64,000 nucleotides of DNA from CAXMMR01 sp965198995 (GCA_965198995.1 CBDAQG010000001.1:62001-126000); one strand, 5' to 3'. Shown: positions 1 through 9,097, counted from the stretch's first letter. Numbers and translations are program-made. Notes: a model not told the origin generated them from the letters alone.

Positions 1-2
1 AG

Positions 3-533
3 GACGGGGCGCTGCGCGGCTCGTCGCTGTTCCGGCTGTATCAGATCGGCACCCGCGAGCTGAACGAGCGGCTCGACGGCGGCCGGCTCGACCGCAACGG
101 CATGCTGGCGCCGCAATCGATCGCCGCCATCCGCGCCTCGCTCGATGCCGGCCTGGTGCGCGAGAGCCAGCGCCTCAATCGCCTGATGGTGATGCTGACG
201 ATCGCGATTGCCGGCGGCCCGTTCATCGGCCTGCTCGGCACGGTGGTCGGCGTGATGATCACCTTCGCCGCCATCGCCGCCGCCGGCGACGTCAACGTCA
301 ACGCGATTGCGCCGGGCATCTCGGCGGCGCTGCTGGCAACCGTGGCCGGGCTGTTCGTCGCGATCCCGGCGCTGTTCGGCTACAACTACTTTCTGACCCG
401 CATCCGCGATGCATCCGGCGACATGGCAACCTTCGTCGACGAGCTCGTCACCCGCATGGGTGAGGGCCTCTACCGGGAAAGCCTGTCGCATCCTTTGGCG
501 GAGACGATCTCTGCCGATACGCTAGGCGAATGA
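3..533 (+). CDS. exbB: ExbB/TolQ/MotA-family proton channel subunit (5' truncated by window edge)
   Basis: The open frame runs in from the left edge with no start codon, so only the C-terminal part is present (about 176 codons). ExbB forms the inner-membrane pentamer that, with ExbD and TonB, uses the proton motive force to power outer-membrane transport. Visible here are the family's two last membrane helices: one around GGPFIGLLGTVVGVMITF, with the typical G-L-L-G-T-V-x-G signature, and a second rich in Ala/Leu (ISAALLATVAGLFVAIPA). One base separates its TGA from the ATG of the exbD-like gene, so the two are almost certainly co-transcribed. TolQ is the alternative reading; the downstream TonB-type protein favours ExbB. 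Confidence 0.88.
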   Translation, partial: DGALRGSSLFRLYQIGTRELNERLDGGRLDRNGMLAPQSIAAIRASLDAGLVRESQRLNRLMVMLTIAIAGGPFIGLLGTVVGVMITFAAIAAAGDVNVNAIAPGISAALLATVAGLFVAIPALFGYNYFLTRIRDASGDMATFVDELVTRMGEGLYRESLSHPLAETISADTLGE

Positions 534-534
534 C

Positions 535-942
535 ATGCAGGTCCAGGGCGCCGACAAGCCGTATGACGACATCAACATCACGCCGATGCTGGATCTCGCC
601 TACGTTCTGCTGATCATCTTCATCATCATGACGACGGCCTCCGTGCAGGGCATGAAGGTCGACCTGCCCAAGGCGAGCGCCACGCAGAGCCTGGCCAAGC
701 CGAAGACGGCAGTGATCAGCGTCAGCAATGAGGGGCAGTATTATATCGATGCCGTTCCGGTCTCGCTGGCCGAGCTGGAGGCCAAGCTGCGTGACAAGAA
801 GGCGATCACGCCGGACCTGCCGGTGATCCTGAAGGGCGACCGCGCGACCCAGTACGACAAGATCATGGCGGTGCTCGACCTGTGCGGCCGCGTCGGCATC
901 GCCTCGATCGGCATGGCCGCGCAGCACGTCGTCGGCGGCTGA
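535..942 (+). CDS. exbD: ExbD/TolR-family biopolymer transport protein
   Basis: A 135-residue protein of the usual ExbD length. It has a short cytoplasmic N-terminus (DDINITPMLD), a single membrane helix from about residue 18 to 38 and a periplasmic domain. Asp20, in the N-x-T-P-M-x-D motif, matches the conserved proton-path aspartate of ExbD/TolR. The periplasmic part ends with a V-G-I-A-S-I-G-M segment, as in other ExbD proteins. It follows the ExbB-like gene by one base and precedes the TonB-like gene by 22 bases, so the three should form one energising complex. TolR cannot be excluded from sequence alone. Confidence 0.9.
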   Translation: MQVQGADKPYDDINITPMLDLAYVLLIIFIIMTTASVQGMKVDLPKASATQSLAKPKTAVISVSNEGQYYIDAVPVSLAELEAKLRDKKAITPDLPVILKGDRATQYDKIMAVLDLCGRVGIASIGMAAQHVVGG

Positions 943-964
943 GCGCCCGGCACGGCGGCATGCG

Positions 965-1672
965 ATGGAGAGCGACGATGAGCGCGAGGACGATGCGGCC
1001 GGCATCAGCGGCTGGCGGCGGGCCGGCTGGGCGGCGTTCTGCCTGCTGCTCGCACTCGGCATCGGCATCGGCGTCGTCCGGCTACTCAGCCACGGCCGGC
1101 ACACGGAGCGTCACGTCGTGCAGACGGTGACGCGCGTCCTGCTGCCGCCGCCGCCGCCGCCGCCGCCACCCAAGCCGCAGCCCGAGCCGTTGAAGCCGAC
1201 GGAGCTGCCGAAGATCGTCGAGCCAAAGCCCGAGGCGGCCAAGCCCAGGCAGGCGCCGTCGCCGCCGAAGGCAAACCCGGTCGCCGCCCCTCCCGGCAAC
1301 CCGCTGACCGGACAGGTGGGGCCCGGTGCGAACCCATACGGCCTCACCCCCGGCAACGGCGGCGGCGACGTGATCGGCGGCGGTGGTGGTGGCGGTGGTG
1401 GCGGCGGCGGTTTCGCCCAGGCCTTCGCCCAGCAGATCCAGTCGGCACTGCAGCAGGACGACGCCACCCGAAGCGGCCGCTACAGTTTCACCGCCCGCAT
1501 TTGGCTCAGCGACAGCGGCGCCGTCAGTCGCATCGAGTTCGAGCAATCGACCGGCGAGCAGGTGGCGCTGGCCGCGGCCAAGCGGTTGATCGCCCAGATG
1601 ATCGCACATGCCGGACACCCACCCGACCCGACGCGTCCCATCATCCTGCGCTTCCGCGCGCAGCCGACATGA
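965..1672 (+). CDS. tonB: TonB-like energy transducer
   Basis: A 235-residue protein with TonB architecture. The N-terminus is cytoplasmic and acidic, and one membrane helix spans about residues 17-38. A nine-proline run with Pro/Lys-rich spacer follows (about 60-110), then a Gly-rich linker with 9-10 consecutive glycines (about 137-149). The C-terminal beta-alpha-beta domain starts near YSFTARIWLSD, and such domains contact TonB boxes of outer-membrane receptors. The C-terminal domain resembles the short TonB/TolA-like type rather than the classic E. coli form. The stop overlaps the start of the porin gene (ATGA at 1669), suggesting translational coupling. No TonB-dependent receptor is encoded nearby, so the porin may be the coupled client. 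Confidence 0.82.
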   Translation: MESDDEREDDAAGISGWRRAGWAAFCLLLALGIGIGVVRLLSHGRHTERHVVQTVTRVLLPPPPPPPPPKPQPEPLKPTELPKIVEPKPEAAKPRQAPSPPKANPVAAPPGNPLTGQVGPGANPYGLTPGNGGGDVIGGGGGGGGGGGGFAQAFAQQIQSALQQDDATRSGRYSFTARIWLSDSGAVSRIEFEQSTGEQVALAAAKRLIAQMIAHAGHPPDPTRPIILRFRAQPT

Positions 1673-3540
1673 AGACCATGCGACGGCAGCCAGGAAGGCC
1701 CATTAAAACCGGAGCCTTCGGAAAATGGGATCCAAGGGCCGCGGGCCCGTCGTGCGCAGCACGCTGTCGCGTGACGCGGGTCAAGGGCAGAGCCCTTGCC
1801 TTCCTTTCTTGTTTGTCTCTGGCCTCGCCCGCCCTCGCGCAGGACAGCCCGAGCACGACGGTCAAGCTGATCCAGCTCCTGGTCAAGACCGGCGTGCTGA
1901 AGCCGGACCAGGCCGCAAGCCTGCTCGCCGAGGCGCGCCGTGAGAGCGCCACCTCGACGGGCCACCACACCGCCCGCAACCCGAGCGGCACCGCCACCAG
2001 CATCGCCAAGGCCGGCAGCTCGGCCTCCGGGCCGCATGTCGGCCTGCCGCCGGCGCCACCCGCCGAGACGGCCGCCACGCCGCCGCCCGATGACGGCGCC
2101 GTGCACGTCGCCTACGTGCCGCAGATCGTGCGCGACCAGATCGCCGCCCAGGTCAAGGAGCAGGTGCTCGCCGAGGCGCAGCAGGACGGCTGGGCCCAGC
2201 CGAACGAGTATCCCGGCTGGGTCAGCCGCGTCACCCTGTTCGGCGACATCCGCACCCGCTACGAGCGCGACTTCCTGAGCATGAACAAGAGCAACGGCGC
2301 CACCCCGTTCCCCGATTACGGGACCATCAACAACGGCGCCGGCTACGACGTCTCCGGCAATAGCGGCCTGCCGCCGCTGCTCGACGACACCGAGGACCGC
2401 ACCCGCTTCCGCCTGCGCGCCCGCCTCGGCGCCGACATCGCCGTCGACGACTGGATCACCGCCCAGGTCCGCGTCGCCACCGGCAACGACGACAACCCGG
2501 TCTCGCTCAACCAGACCCTCGGCGTGAATGGCGGCTTCGCGAAATACCAGCTCTGGCTCGATCGGGCCTATTTACGGATCCTGCCGCTGCCGCAGTTGTC
2601 GTTCAATCTTGGTCGCGGTCCGAACCCGTTCTGGACCTCCGACCTCGTCTTCGGCCCCGACGTCGAGTTCGACGGCCTGGCGGCGCAGTCGACGGTGCCG
2701 CTCACCGACAATCTCAACGTGTTCGTCAACGCCGGCGCGTTCCCGTTCTTCGACACCGCTTTCAACTTCTCGACCAGCAACGACCTGACCGCGACCTCGA
2801 GCCGCGACCAGTATCTGTTCGCCGGCCAGGCGGGCACCGCGTGGACGGTGAACAAGGACTACTTCCTGCGCGGCGCCGTCGGCTTCTTCCACTTCAACAA
2901 CATCCAGGGCGAGGAGTCCTCCCCCTGCGAAGTCGGCTTCACCTGCAACACCGACGATAGCCGCGCGATCTTCTACGGCACCGGCAATACGCTGTTCGGC
3001 ACCCGCGACATCGTGCTGAACCCGGCATTGCCGCTGGCCGCGCAACTGCAGTATTTCGGCCGCGCCGCGCGCTTCGGCGAGCTCGACCTGCACGGCGCCG
3101 TCGACTACCGCCACTACGCCCCGATCGACGTCACCGTCGAGGGTGAGTACATCAAGAACCTTGAATACAATCGTGCAGCGATCATCGCCCACACGCCGGT
3201 CAACAACCTGGGCACCGACGGCGCCTATGAGGGCGGCGACACCGCCTACATGCTGAAGCTGACGGTGGGCCATGAGCAGCTCGACCAGCGTTGGAACTGG
3301 AATGCGGCGATCGCCTACAAATACCTCGAGAGCGATGCGCTCGTCGACGCGCTCGACGATCCGGACTTCCACACCAACGGCACCTTCGGCGGCACCAACG
3401 CGAAGGGCTACGTGGTCAGCGGCAACCTCGCGGTCTCCAAGGCGGCCTACCTGACGCTGCGCTGGTTGAGCGCCAACGCCGTCTCCGGCCCGCCGCGCGA
3501 CGTCGACGTGCTGCAGGTCGACCTGAACGCGCGGTTCTGA
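1669..3540 (+). CDS. Putative outer-membrane porin (Porin_5-like)
   Basis: From the ATG overlapping the tonB stop this is 623 residues. An in-frame GTG at 1771 would give a much neater signal peptide (basic n-region, FLSCLSLASPALA, cleavage before QDS), so the true start may be there. After the signal peptide comes a region that looks like an N-terminal coiled-coil/linker (LIQLLVKTGVLKPDQAASLL). A long stretch of alternating aromatic/polar beta strands follows (DRTRFRLRARLG, YQLWLDRAYLRI, RDQYLFAGQAG), ending in Phe (LNARF), the usual C-terminal signal for BAM assembly. This fits the 'putative porin' (PF16930-type) family often found beside exbB-exbD-tonB. Bases about 1697-1808 are a copy of the composite intergenic repeat, so the signal peptide is largely repeat-derived. 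Confidence 0.8.
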   Translation: MKTMRRQPGRPIKTGAFGKWDPRAAGPSCAARCRVTRVKGRALAFLSCLSLASPALAQDSPSTTVKLIQLLVKTGVLKPDQAASLLAEARRESATSTGHHTARNPSGTATSIAKAGSSASGPHVGLPPAPPAETAATPPPDDGAVHVAYVPQIVRDQIAAQVKEQVLAEAQQDGWAQPNEYPGWVSRVTLFGDIRTRYERDFLSMNKSNGATPFPDYGTINNGAGYDVSGNSGLPPLLDDTEDRTRFRLRARLGADIAVDDWITAQVRVATGNDDNPVSLNQTLGVNGGFAKYQLWLDRAYLRILPLPQLSFNLGRGPNPFWTSDLVFGPDVEFDGLAAQSTVPLTDNLNVFVNAGAFPFFDTAFNFSTSNDLTATSSRDQYLFAGQAGTAWTVNKDYFLRGAVGFFHFNNIQGEESSPCEVGFTCNTDDSRAIFYGTGNTLFGTRDIVLNPALPLAAQLQYFGRAARFGELDLHGAVDYRHYAPIDVTVEGEYIKNLEYNRAAIIAHTPVNNLGTDGAYEGGDTAYMLKLTVGHEQLDQRWNWNAAIAYKYLESDALVDALDDPDFHTNGTFGGTNAKGYVVSGNLAVSKAAYLTLRWLSANAVSGPPRDVDVLQVDLNARF

Positions 3541-4190
3541 TGCGCCGGCTGGCGCTCGCGGCGCTGCTCGCGTTGCTGCCGCTCGGCGCGTCCTGGGCGG
3601 ATACCGATACCGACCGTCTGCGCGACCTGCTGCGCCGCACGACCGAGCAGATGCGGGCGCTGCAGGACCAGACCTCGACGATGCAGGCCTCGCTCGACGA
3701 GGCGACGCAGCAGCGCGATCAGGCGCAGAAGGCGGTGGCCGACCGCGACGCGCAGATCGCCCAGCTCACCGCGGCGGCAGCGACGCCGAAGGTGCCGCCG
3801 GCCGCGCTCGCGCAGTTGCAGGCCAACGAGCAATCGCTGCGGGCGCAGAACGCACAGCTCCAGGCCGGCCTGGCAAAATGGCAAGCCGCCTACGGCCAGG
3901 CCGCCGACGTCGCCCAGGCGCGCGACGCCGCCGCCAAGCAGCTCAGCGCCAGCGCCGTCGGCGGCGAGCGCGGACTGAAGCTCTGCGAGCAGAAAAATGC
4001 CGAGTTGATCCGCACGGCGTCCGACATCCTGCACCTGTATCAAACGCAGGACTTCCGGTCGCTGCTGCTGAAGAGCTATGAGCCGGTGATCGGCTTCGAG
4101 AAGGTCAAGCTGGAGAACATGATCCAGGATTACGAAGACCGCATCCGCAGCGCGTCGTACTATCCGGCGAACGCGGCCGCGCGCCCATGA
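3540..4190 (+). CDS. Periplasmic coiled-coil protein of unknown function
   Basis: The ATG at 3540 overlaps the porin stop by one base. The product is 216 residues, starting with a clear signal peptide (MRRLALAALLALLPLGASWA, cleavage before DTD). Residues about 25-130 form a Gln/Ala/Glu-rich coiled coil with heptad spacing. A short conserved-looking C-terminal module follows, with SASAVGGERGLKLCEQKN and LYQTQDFRSLL. I do not recognise a named family. Its place between the porin and the PpiC isomerase, with coupled start and stop codons on both sides, suggests a periplasmic partner of the porin/TonB system, for example a spacer or chaperone. That role is inferred from context only. Confidence 0.75.
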   Translation: MRRLALAALLALLPLGASWADTDTDRLRDLLRRTTEQMRALQDQTSTMQASLDEATQQRDQAQKAVADRDAQIAQLTAAAATPKVPPAALAQLQANEQSLRAQNAQLQAGLAKWQAAYGQAADVAQARDAAAKQLSASAVGGERGLKLCEQKNAELIRTASDILHLYQTQDFRSLLLKSYEPVIGFEKVKLENMIQDYEDRIRSASYYPANAAARP

Positions 4191-5098
4191 ACGGCCGCCT
4201 TGCCGCCGGCGTGCTCGCCGCGGCGATGCTGTGCGGCATGTCGGGCGCCACGCCGGCGTCCAACGCCGGCGATGCCTCGCCGGTGGTCGCCCGGCGCGGC
4301 GCCGTGATGCTGACCGAGCAGTCGGTGCGCGCCATGATCGAGGCGCTGCCGGCAGACAGCCGTGACAGGCTCCGCCAGACGCCGGCGCTGCTGCCCGGCT
4401 TCGTGCGCGAGAAGCTGCTGCAGGCCGTCCTGCTGGACGAGGCGCACGAGCACCGCTGGGACGCCCGCCCGGACATTCTCGAACGCGCGCGCGAGGCCCG
4501 CGACGCGGTCATCGTGGACAGCTATCTCGACCAGCTGAGCACGCCGGACCCGGCCTATCCGACCGACGCCGAGGTCGCCGCCGCCTACGAGGCGAACAAG
4601 AGCCGGCTGATGCGGCCGCGGCGCTACCACCTGGCCCAGATCTTCATCCCCGTCGCCGACGCCAATGATGCCCGCGCCAACGCGGCCGCGGAAAAGGCGC
4701 TGCAGGATGCCGCAGCGCAAGTCGCGCGCGGCCGTGCCGACTTCGCCGCCGAGGCGACGTCGCTGTCCAAGGATGCCGCCTCGGCCGGCAAGGGCGGCGA
4801 CCTCGGCTGGGTCGACGAGACCGCGCTGCTGCCACAGATGCGCACGGCAGTCGCCGGCCTACAGCCCGGCCAGGTGGGCGCGCCGCTCCGCGCGGCCGAT
4901 GGCTGGCACCTGATCCGCCTGGTCGAAACCACCCCGGCTGGACCGGCGCCGCTCGGCGACACGCGCCCGCAGATCGTGCAGGCGCTGCGCCGGCAGCGCC
5001 AGCAGGCGCTCGCGCGCGCTCACGTCGACGCGCTGCTCAAGGCGGAGCCCGGCCGGATCGACGAGATCGGGCTGGAGCGGCTGCTGCCGAAAGGATGA
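4187..5098 (+). CDS. Parvulin-type (PpiC) peptidyl-prolyl cis-trans isomerase, exported
   Basis: 303 residues; its ATG overlaps the preceding TGA (ATGA). It has an N-terminal signal peptide (about 1-22, Ala/Leu/Met-rich) and a helical SurA/PpiD-like N-region. The parvulin domain begins near residue 145 with RRYHLAQIFIP. It carries the family landmarks GGDLGWVD (near 205) and the C-terminal GWHLIRLVE strand. Parvulins of this type act on outer-membrane protein precursors in the periplasm. As the last gene of an operon containing a porin, it most likely helps fold that porin. It is followed by an AT-rich hairpin region that may end transcription. Confidence 0.88.
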   Translation: MNGRLAAGVLAAAMLCGMSGATPASNAGDASPVVARRGAVMLTEQSVRAMIEALPADSRDRLRQTPALLPGFVREKLLQAVLLDEAHEHRWDARPDILERAREARDAVIVDSYLDQLSTPDPAYPTDAEVAAAYEANKSRLMRPRRYHLAQIFIPVADANDARANAAAEKALQDAAAQVARGRADFAAEATSLSKDAASAGKGGDLGWVDETALLPQMRTAVAGLQPGQVGAPLRAADGWHLIRLVETTPAGPAPLGDTRPQIVQALRRQRQQALARAHVDALLKAEPGRIDEIGLERLLPKG

Positions 5099-5100
5099 CC

Positions 5101-5219
5101 GAAGCAAGCGCTTCTTTTTTAAAAAAAAGAAGCAAAAAACTTTTGCTCATGACGGCGGACGGCAGCCACGGAACCCATGCGATAAAAGTTTTTTGGTTCT
5201 TTTTTTCAAAAAAGAACCT
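5101..5219. repeat. AT-rich double-hairpin intergenic repeat
   Basis: This is an abrupt AT-rich patch in GC-rich DNA. One near-perfect palindrome lies at about 5107-5127 (GCTTCTTTTTT then AAAAAAAAGAAGC). A second sits at about 5195-5218 (GGTTCTTTTTTTC then AAAAAAGAACC). Each is next to an AAAAGTTTT-like word (CAAAAAACTTTTG, ATAAAAGTTTTTTG). The same words recur near 55,560 and 58,340-58,440. Either stem could act as a bidirectional intrinsic terminator. The second stem abuts the start of the glycosyltransferase gene, and an apparent upstream start in it (TTG at 5193) is best ignored. Confidence 0.7.
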
Positions 5220-5225
5220 ATTTCT

Positions 5226-7955
5226 ATGATCCATTCGGACCGCCTCGCGCTGTTCGAGGCCCAGGCCGCCTTCGCCTCGCCTCTGATCGACGCCGGCCTC
5301 TACGAAGCACGGCTGGGCGGCCCGCCGAGCGACCTCGACACCCTGGCGCGCTACCTGCGCCTGCCGCTCGCCGAGCGGCCGTTGCTGACGCCCTGGCTGC
5401 ATCTCGGCTTCTACCGCGCCACGCGGCGCGGCCTCGCAGCCACGGCGGACGCCCAGCTCGACTGGCTGCGTCACGGCATCGCCGCGGCGCAGCCGCCGCA
5501 CCCGCTGATCGATCCCGGCTTCATGCGCGCCCAGCGGCCAGCCTTCTTTGACGGTCGCGAGCCGGCCGACGCGCTGGCGGCCGCCCTGAGCGGGGGCGAG
5601 CTCGACCCCTGCGCCTACATCTCGCTGCGCTTCTGTCGCGCCAGCCGCGGCGCGCCGAGCCTCGGCCTGCGGGCGCTGCTCGAAGACGGGTTCGCCGGCG
5701 GCACGGCGCCGCACCCACTCATCGATCCTGCCTGGTACGCCGGGCGCTACGACGACGTCCCACGTCAGACGCTGGCGGCGCTGCTGCATTTCGTGCTGAT
5801 CGGCGACGCCGAGGGTCGCAGCCCGAGCCCGCGCTTCGACGGCGCCGCCTACCTGCGCCGCAACCCGGACGTTGCCAGCCTGCGTGCGCCGGCGCTCTGG
5901 CACTTCCTCACCTGCGGCGGCGGCGAGCAACGCCACCGACCCTCCGCCGCGCCGCTGGCGCCCCTGGCCGAGCTCGGCGAGCCGAGCCTGGAGGCGGCGA
6001 GCCTGGCGGCGCGCTACCAGGCGGCACAGGCGGAGATCGCGGCCGCACTAGAACGCGCCGCCGCCTTCGCGCCGCAGCCACCGCCTTGCCTGCAGCTCAA
6101 GCGCCTGCCCGGCGCGCTACGCAGCCTGGCATTCGCCGAGCTGTCGTCGCAGCCCGAAATGTCGGTGCTGATCCCCTGCCATGACCAGGCGCTCCGCACT
6201 GCCGAATGTCTGCTGTCGCTGCCGCAGGGCGCGGCCGGGCTCCGCCTCCAGGTGGTGCTCGTCGACGACGGCTCGGCCGACCCTCAGATGCAGCATGTGC
6301 GCGCCGTCGCCGGGCTCACGGTGCTGCGTCACGAGCGGCCGCTCGGCTACCTGCTCGCCTGCAACGCCGGCTACGCACTGTGCCTCGCACCCACCGTGCT
6401 GCTGCTCAACAACGACGCGCAGTTGATGCCGGGCGCGCTGCCACGCCTGCTCGCCTGCCTCGAGGCCGAGCCGACGATCGCCGCCGCGGCGCCAAAACTG
6501 CTGTTCCCCTCCGGCGCCCTGCAGGAGACGGGCTGCACCCTCTCGGCCGACGGCACGAGCCGCATGGTCGGCTTCGGCCAGGATCCATCGCTGCCCTGCT
6601 GGTCGTACGACCGCGACGTGGCCTATGCCTCGGCCGCCTGCCTGCTGGTGCGGCGAGCCGCCGTCGGCGATCGCCTGTTCGACCCGGAGTTCGCGCCGGG
6701 CTACTGCGAGGACGCAGCGCTCTGCCTGCGCCTCGCCGCGGCCGGCGGTCGCGTCCGCTACGTCGCCGCCGCCACCTGCATTCACCATCTCGGCCAGTCG
6801 GTCGCCGCCGACGGCGAGACGGCCAAGCGCCAGCTCGTCGCGCGCAACACCCAGCGGCTGCAGGAGCGCTTCGCCGACGCGCTGGAGGCCGGCCACGCCG
6901 TGCGCGCGATCGCCTTCTACCTGCCGCAGTTCCACCCGACGCCCGAGAATGACGCCTTCTGGGGCCGCGGCTTCACCGAGTGGCGCAACGTCGCCGCGGC
7001 GCGCCCGGGCTTCGCCGGCCACTACCAGCCGCATGTCCCTGACGAGCTCGGCTTCTACGATCTGCGCCTGCCCTCCGTGTTCGCCGAGCAGGGCAAACTC
7101 GCGCGCCGCTACGGCCTCGCCGGCTTCTGCGTCTACCTCTACCATCTCGGCGGCCGCCGCGTGCTCGGCGGTGCGTTCGAGGCAATGCTGCGCGATCGCA
7201 CGATCGACTTCCCGTTCTGCCTCTGCTGGGCGAACGAGAACTGGACCCGGCGCTGGGACGGCGGAGCGGGCGACGTCCTGCTCGGCCAGGACTACACGCC
7301 CGCGACCGTGCAGGCCGTGCTCGACGATGCCGTCCGGCTCGGCCACGACCCGCGGCACCTGCGCGTCCGCCGTCGCCCGATCTTCCTGGTCTACCGTCCG
7401 CTGCTGCTGCCGGACGCGGCCGCGTTCGCCGCCTCGGCCCGGGCCGCCTACCGCCGCGCCGGGCTCGACGGCGTGCACCTCGTCTATATCGAGAGCATGG
7501 AGACGGTCGATGCCGGGCTTAATCCGGCAACCATCGGCTTTGACGCCGCGGTCGAGTTCCCGCCGCACGGGCTCGGGGTGCCGGCGCCAGACCTGTCCGA
7601 CGACCGGCGATCCACCCACTGGGATGGCCAGCGCTACGACTACCCGGCCACCGCTGCCGCGTTCGCCAGTCGCCCCGGCGTCGGCTGGACGCGCTACCCG
7701 TCGGTGTTTCCAAGCTGGGACAGCACGCCCCGCCACCCGCGCGACGGAACGGTGTTCGAGAACGCCACCCCTGAAACGTTCCAGGCCTTCGTCGAGGCCC
7801 GGCTCACGCAGGCGCGCGACATGCTGCTCGGCGAGGAGCGCCTACTCTTCGTCAACGCCTGGAACGAGTGGGCGGAAGGCGCGCATCTGGAGCCGGACCT
7901 GCGCTACGGCCACCGCTGGCTCGAGGCGCTGGGCCGCGCCCTGCAGGCCGGCTGA
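5226..7955 (+). CDS. Bifunctional GT2 glycosyltransferase - WbsX (GH99-like) protein
   Basis: 909 residues from the ATG at 5226. Residues 1-240 hold three or more copies of a loose repeat (PLIDPAWYAGRYDDV, FDGAAYLRRNPDV) also found in the 32.3-kb protein. Residues about 311-525 are a GT2 domain: MSVLIPCHD, VVLVDDGS, LLLNNDAQL for nucleotide-sugar/metal binding, and APGYCEDAALCLRL near the catalytic base. Residues about 560-905 are a WbsX-type domain (PF14307) with the hallmark AFYLPQFHPTPENDAFWG, GFTEWRNV, CWANENWTRRWDG and NAWNEWAEGAHLEPD. WbsX domains accompany O-antigen/capsule synthesis and resemble GH99 endo-mannosidases. The next gene starts 5 bases after the stop, so the pair probably builds or trims a surface polysaccharide. 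Substrate unknown. Confidence 0.88.
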   Translation: MIHSDRLALFEAQAAFASPLIDAGLYEARLGGPPSDLDTLARYLRLPLAERPLLTPWLHLGFYRATRRGLAATADAQLDWLRHGIAAAQPPHPLIDPGFMRAQRPAFFDGREPADALAAALSGGELDPCAYISLRFCRASRGAPSLGLRALLEDGFAGGTAPHPLIDPAWYAGRYDDVPRQTLAALLHFVLIGDAEGRSPSPRFDGAAYLRRNPDVASLRAPALWHFLTCGGGEQRHRPSAAPLAPLAELGEPSLEAASLAARYQAAQAEIAAALERAAAFAPQPPPCLQLKRLPGALRSLAFAELSSQPEMSVLIPCHDQALRTAECLLSLPQGAAGLRLQVVLVDDGSADPQMQHVRAVAGLTVLRHERPLGYLLACNAGYALCLAPTVLLLNNDAQLMPGALPRLLACLEAEPTIAAAAPKLLFPSGALQETGCTLSADGTSRMVGFGQDPSLPCWSYDRDVAYASAACLLVRRAAVGDRLFDPEFAPGYCEDAALCLRLAAAGGRVRYVAAATCIHHLGQSVAADGETAKRQLVARNTQRLQERFADALEAGHAVRAIAFYLPQFHPTPENDAFWGRGFTEWRNVAAARPGFAGHYQPHVPDELGFYDLRLPSVFAEQGKLARRYGLAGFCVYLYHLGGRRVLGGAFEAMLRDRTIDFPFCLCWANENWTRRWDGGAGDVLLGQDYTPATVQAVLDDAVRLGHDPRHLRVRRRPIFLVYRPLLLPDAAAFAASARAAYRRAGLDGVHLVYIESMETVDAGLNPATIGFDAAVEFPPHGLGVPAPDLSDDRRSTHWDGQRYDYPATAAAFASRPGVGWTRYPSVFPSWDSTPRHPRDGTVFENATPETFQAFVEARLTQARDMLLGEERLLFVNAWNEWAEGAHLEPDLRYGHRWLEALGRALQAG

Positions 7956-7960
7956 CCGCC

Positions 7961-9097
7961 GTGCCGCCGATCACCCTGGTCGGCCATCCCTACGCCTCCG
8001 TCGGCATGGGCGAGCAACTGCGCGCCTATCTGCGCGCCTGCCAGGCCGTCTGCCTGCCGGCCCGCGTGCTCGATATCTTCCGCCACGCCCCGCGCGACGA
8101 CGCCGAGCACTTGACCCTGGTGCAGCCCGTGGAGACCGAAGTTTTGTCGGGCGGCCTGCGCATCTTCCACATCAACGGCGACGAGGTCGCGCGCGTCCTA
8201 CAGCGCCTGACCGAGCTCGGGCAGGACTTCGCCGGCGGCCGCAACGTCATCGTTCCGGCCTGGGAACTGGCCCGCTACCCCGCCGAGTGGGCCGCCGAGC
8301 TGCGTCGCTTCGACGAGGTGTGGGCACTGTCCGGCTTCATCCGCGATGCGCTCGCCACCGCCGGCATCGCCAGCCGCCTGATCGGCCAGCCGGTCGCGCC
8401 GACCCCCGGCCAAATGCTGCCGCGCCGCCATTTCGGCCTGCGCGACACCGCCTTCGTCGTGCTCGGCATGCTGGACCTGACGTCCTTCGCCGCCCGCAAG
8501 AACCCGGCCGCGCTGCCCGCGCTCGCCGCCAGACTCCGCCACGCCGCGCCCCTGCTCGACGTGCAGTTCGTGCTCAAGGCAAAGTCCGGCGAGGGCGATG
8601 CCGCCCCCTGGGCCGCCACCTGGGCCGCCGTCTGGCGCGAGGTTCACCCGGACCTCGTGATCCTGGACCGCAAGCTCGACGCGCTCGCCACCCGCAGCCT
8701 GCTGGCGACGTGCGACTGCCTGGTCAGCCTGCATCGCGCCGAAGGCTTCGGCCGCACGATCGGCGAGGCGATGTCGCTCGGCCGGCTCGTGCTCGCCACC
8801 GGCTACTCCGGCAGCCTCGACATCGCCCAGGCCGGCACCGCGCTGATCGCCCGCCACACCCTCGTCGCCGTGCCGCCAGGCGCCTATCCGCACGGCGACG
8901 GCCAACTCTGGGCCGAGCCGGACCTCGATCACGCCGCGTCCCTGCTGCTCTGCGCCATCCGCACGCCCGACGAAGCCCGCCGGATCGCCGCCGCAGGTCA
9001 GCGCGCGATGCGGCTGTCGTTCAGCCACCGCGCCGTCGGCCTGCGCATCCTGCAAGCCGTCGAGAGCCTGGTTCAGCGCCCGGGAATGGTGTTGTAG
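7961..9097 (+). CDS. GT4-type (GT-B) glycosyltransferase
   Basis: 378 residues from a GTG at 7961, five bases after the previous stop. That start places the N-terminus at TLVGHPYASVGMGEQLRAY, a typical first strand and Gly-rich loop of GT-B enzymes. The C-terminal half carries the donor-site motif HRAEGFGRTIGEAMSLG (E-x7-E type), followed by VLATGYSGSLD. A short arginine/lysine segment (FAARKNPAALPAL) sits where the acceptor/phosphate contacts usually are. No signal peptide is visible. Presumably cytoplasmic and acting with the GT2-WbsX protein on the same glycan. The last 25 bases overlap the 3' end of a convergent minus-strand gene. Confidence 0.85.
   Translation: MPPITLVGHPYASVGMGEQLRAYLRACQAVCLPARVLDIFRHAPRDDAEHLTLVQPVETEVLSGGLRIFHINGDEVARVLQRLTELGQDFAGGRNVIVPAWELARYPAEWAAELRRFDEVWALSGFIRDALATAGIASRLIGQPVAPTPGQMLPRRHFGLRDTAFVVLGMLDLTSFAARKNPAALPALAARLRHAAPLLDVQFVLKAKSGEGDAAPWAATWAAVWREVHPDLVILDRKLDALATRSLLATCDCLVSLHRAEGFGRTIGEAMSLGRLVLATGYSGSLDIAQAGTALIARHTLVAVPPGAYPHGDGQLWAEPDLDHAASLLLCAIRTPDEARRIAAAGQRAMRLSFSHRAVGLRILQAVESLVQRPGMVL

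Noticed and set aside
1140..1400. Microsatellite-like CCG and GGC/GGT runs in tonB as a phase-variable tract
   Set aside because: They are trinucleotide-based and encode the expected Pro-rich and Gly-rich linkers. Length change would not shift the frame.
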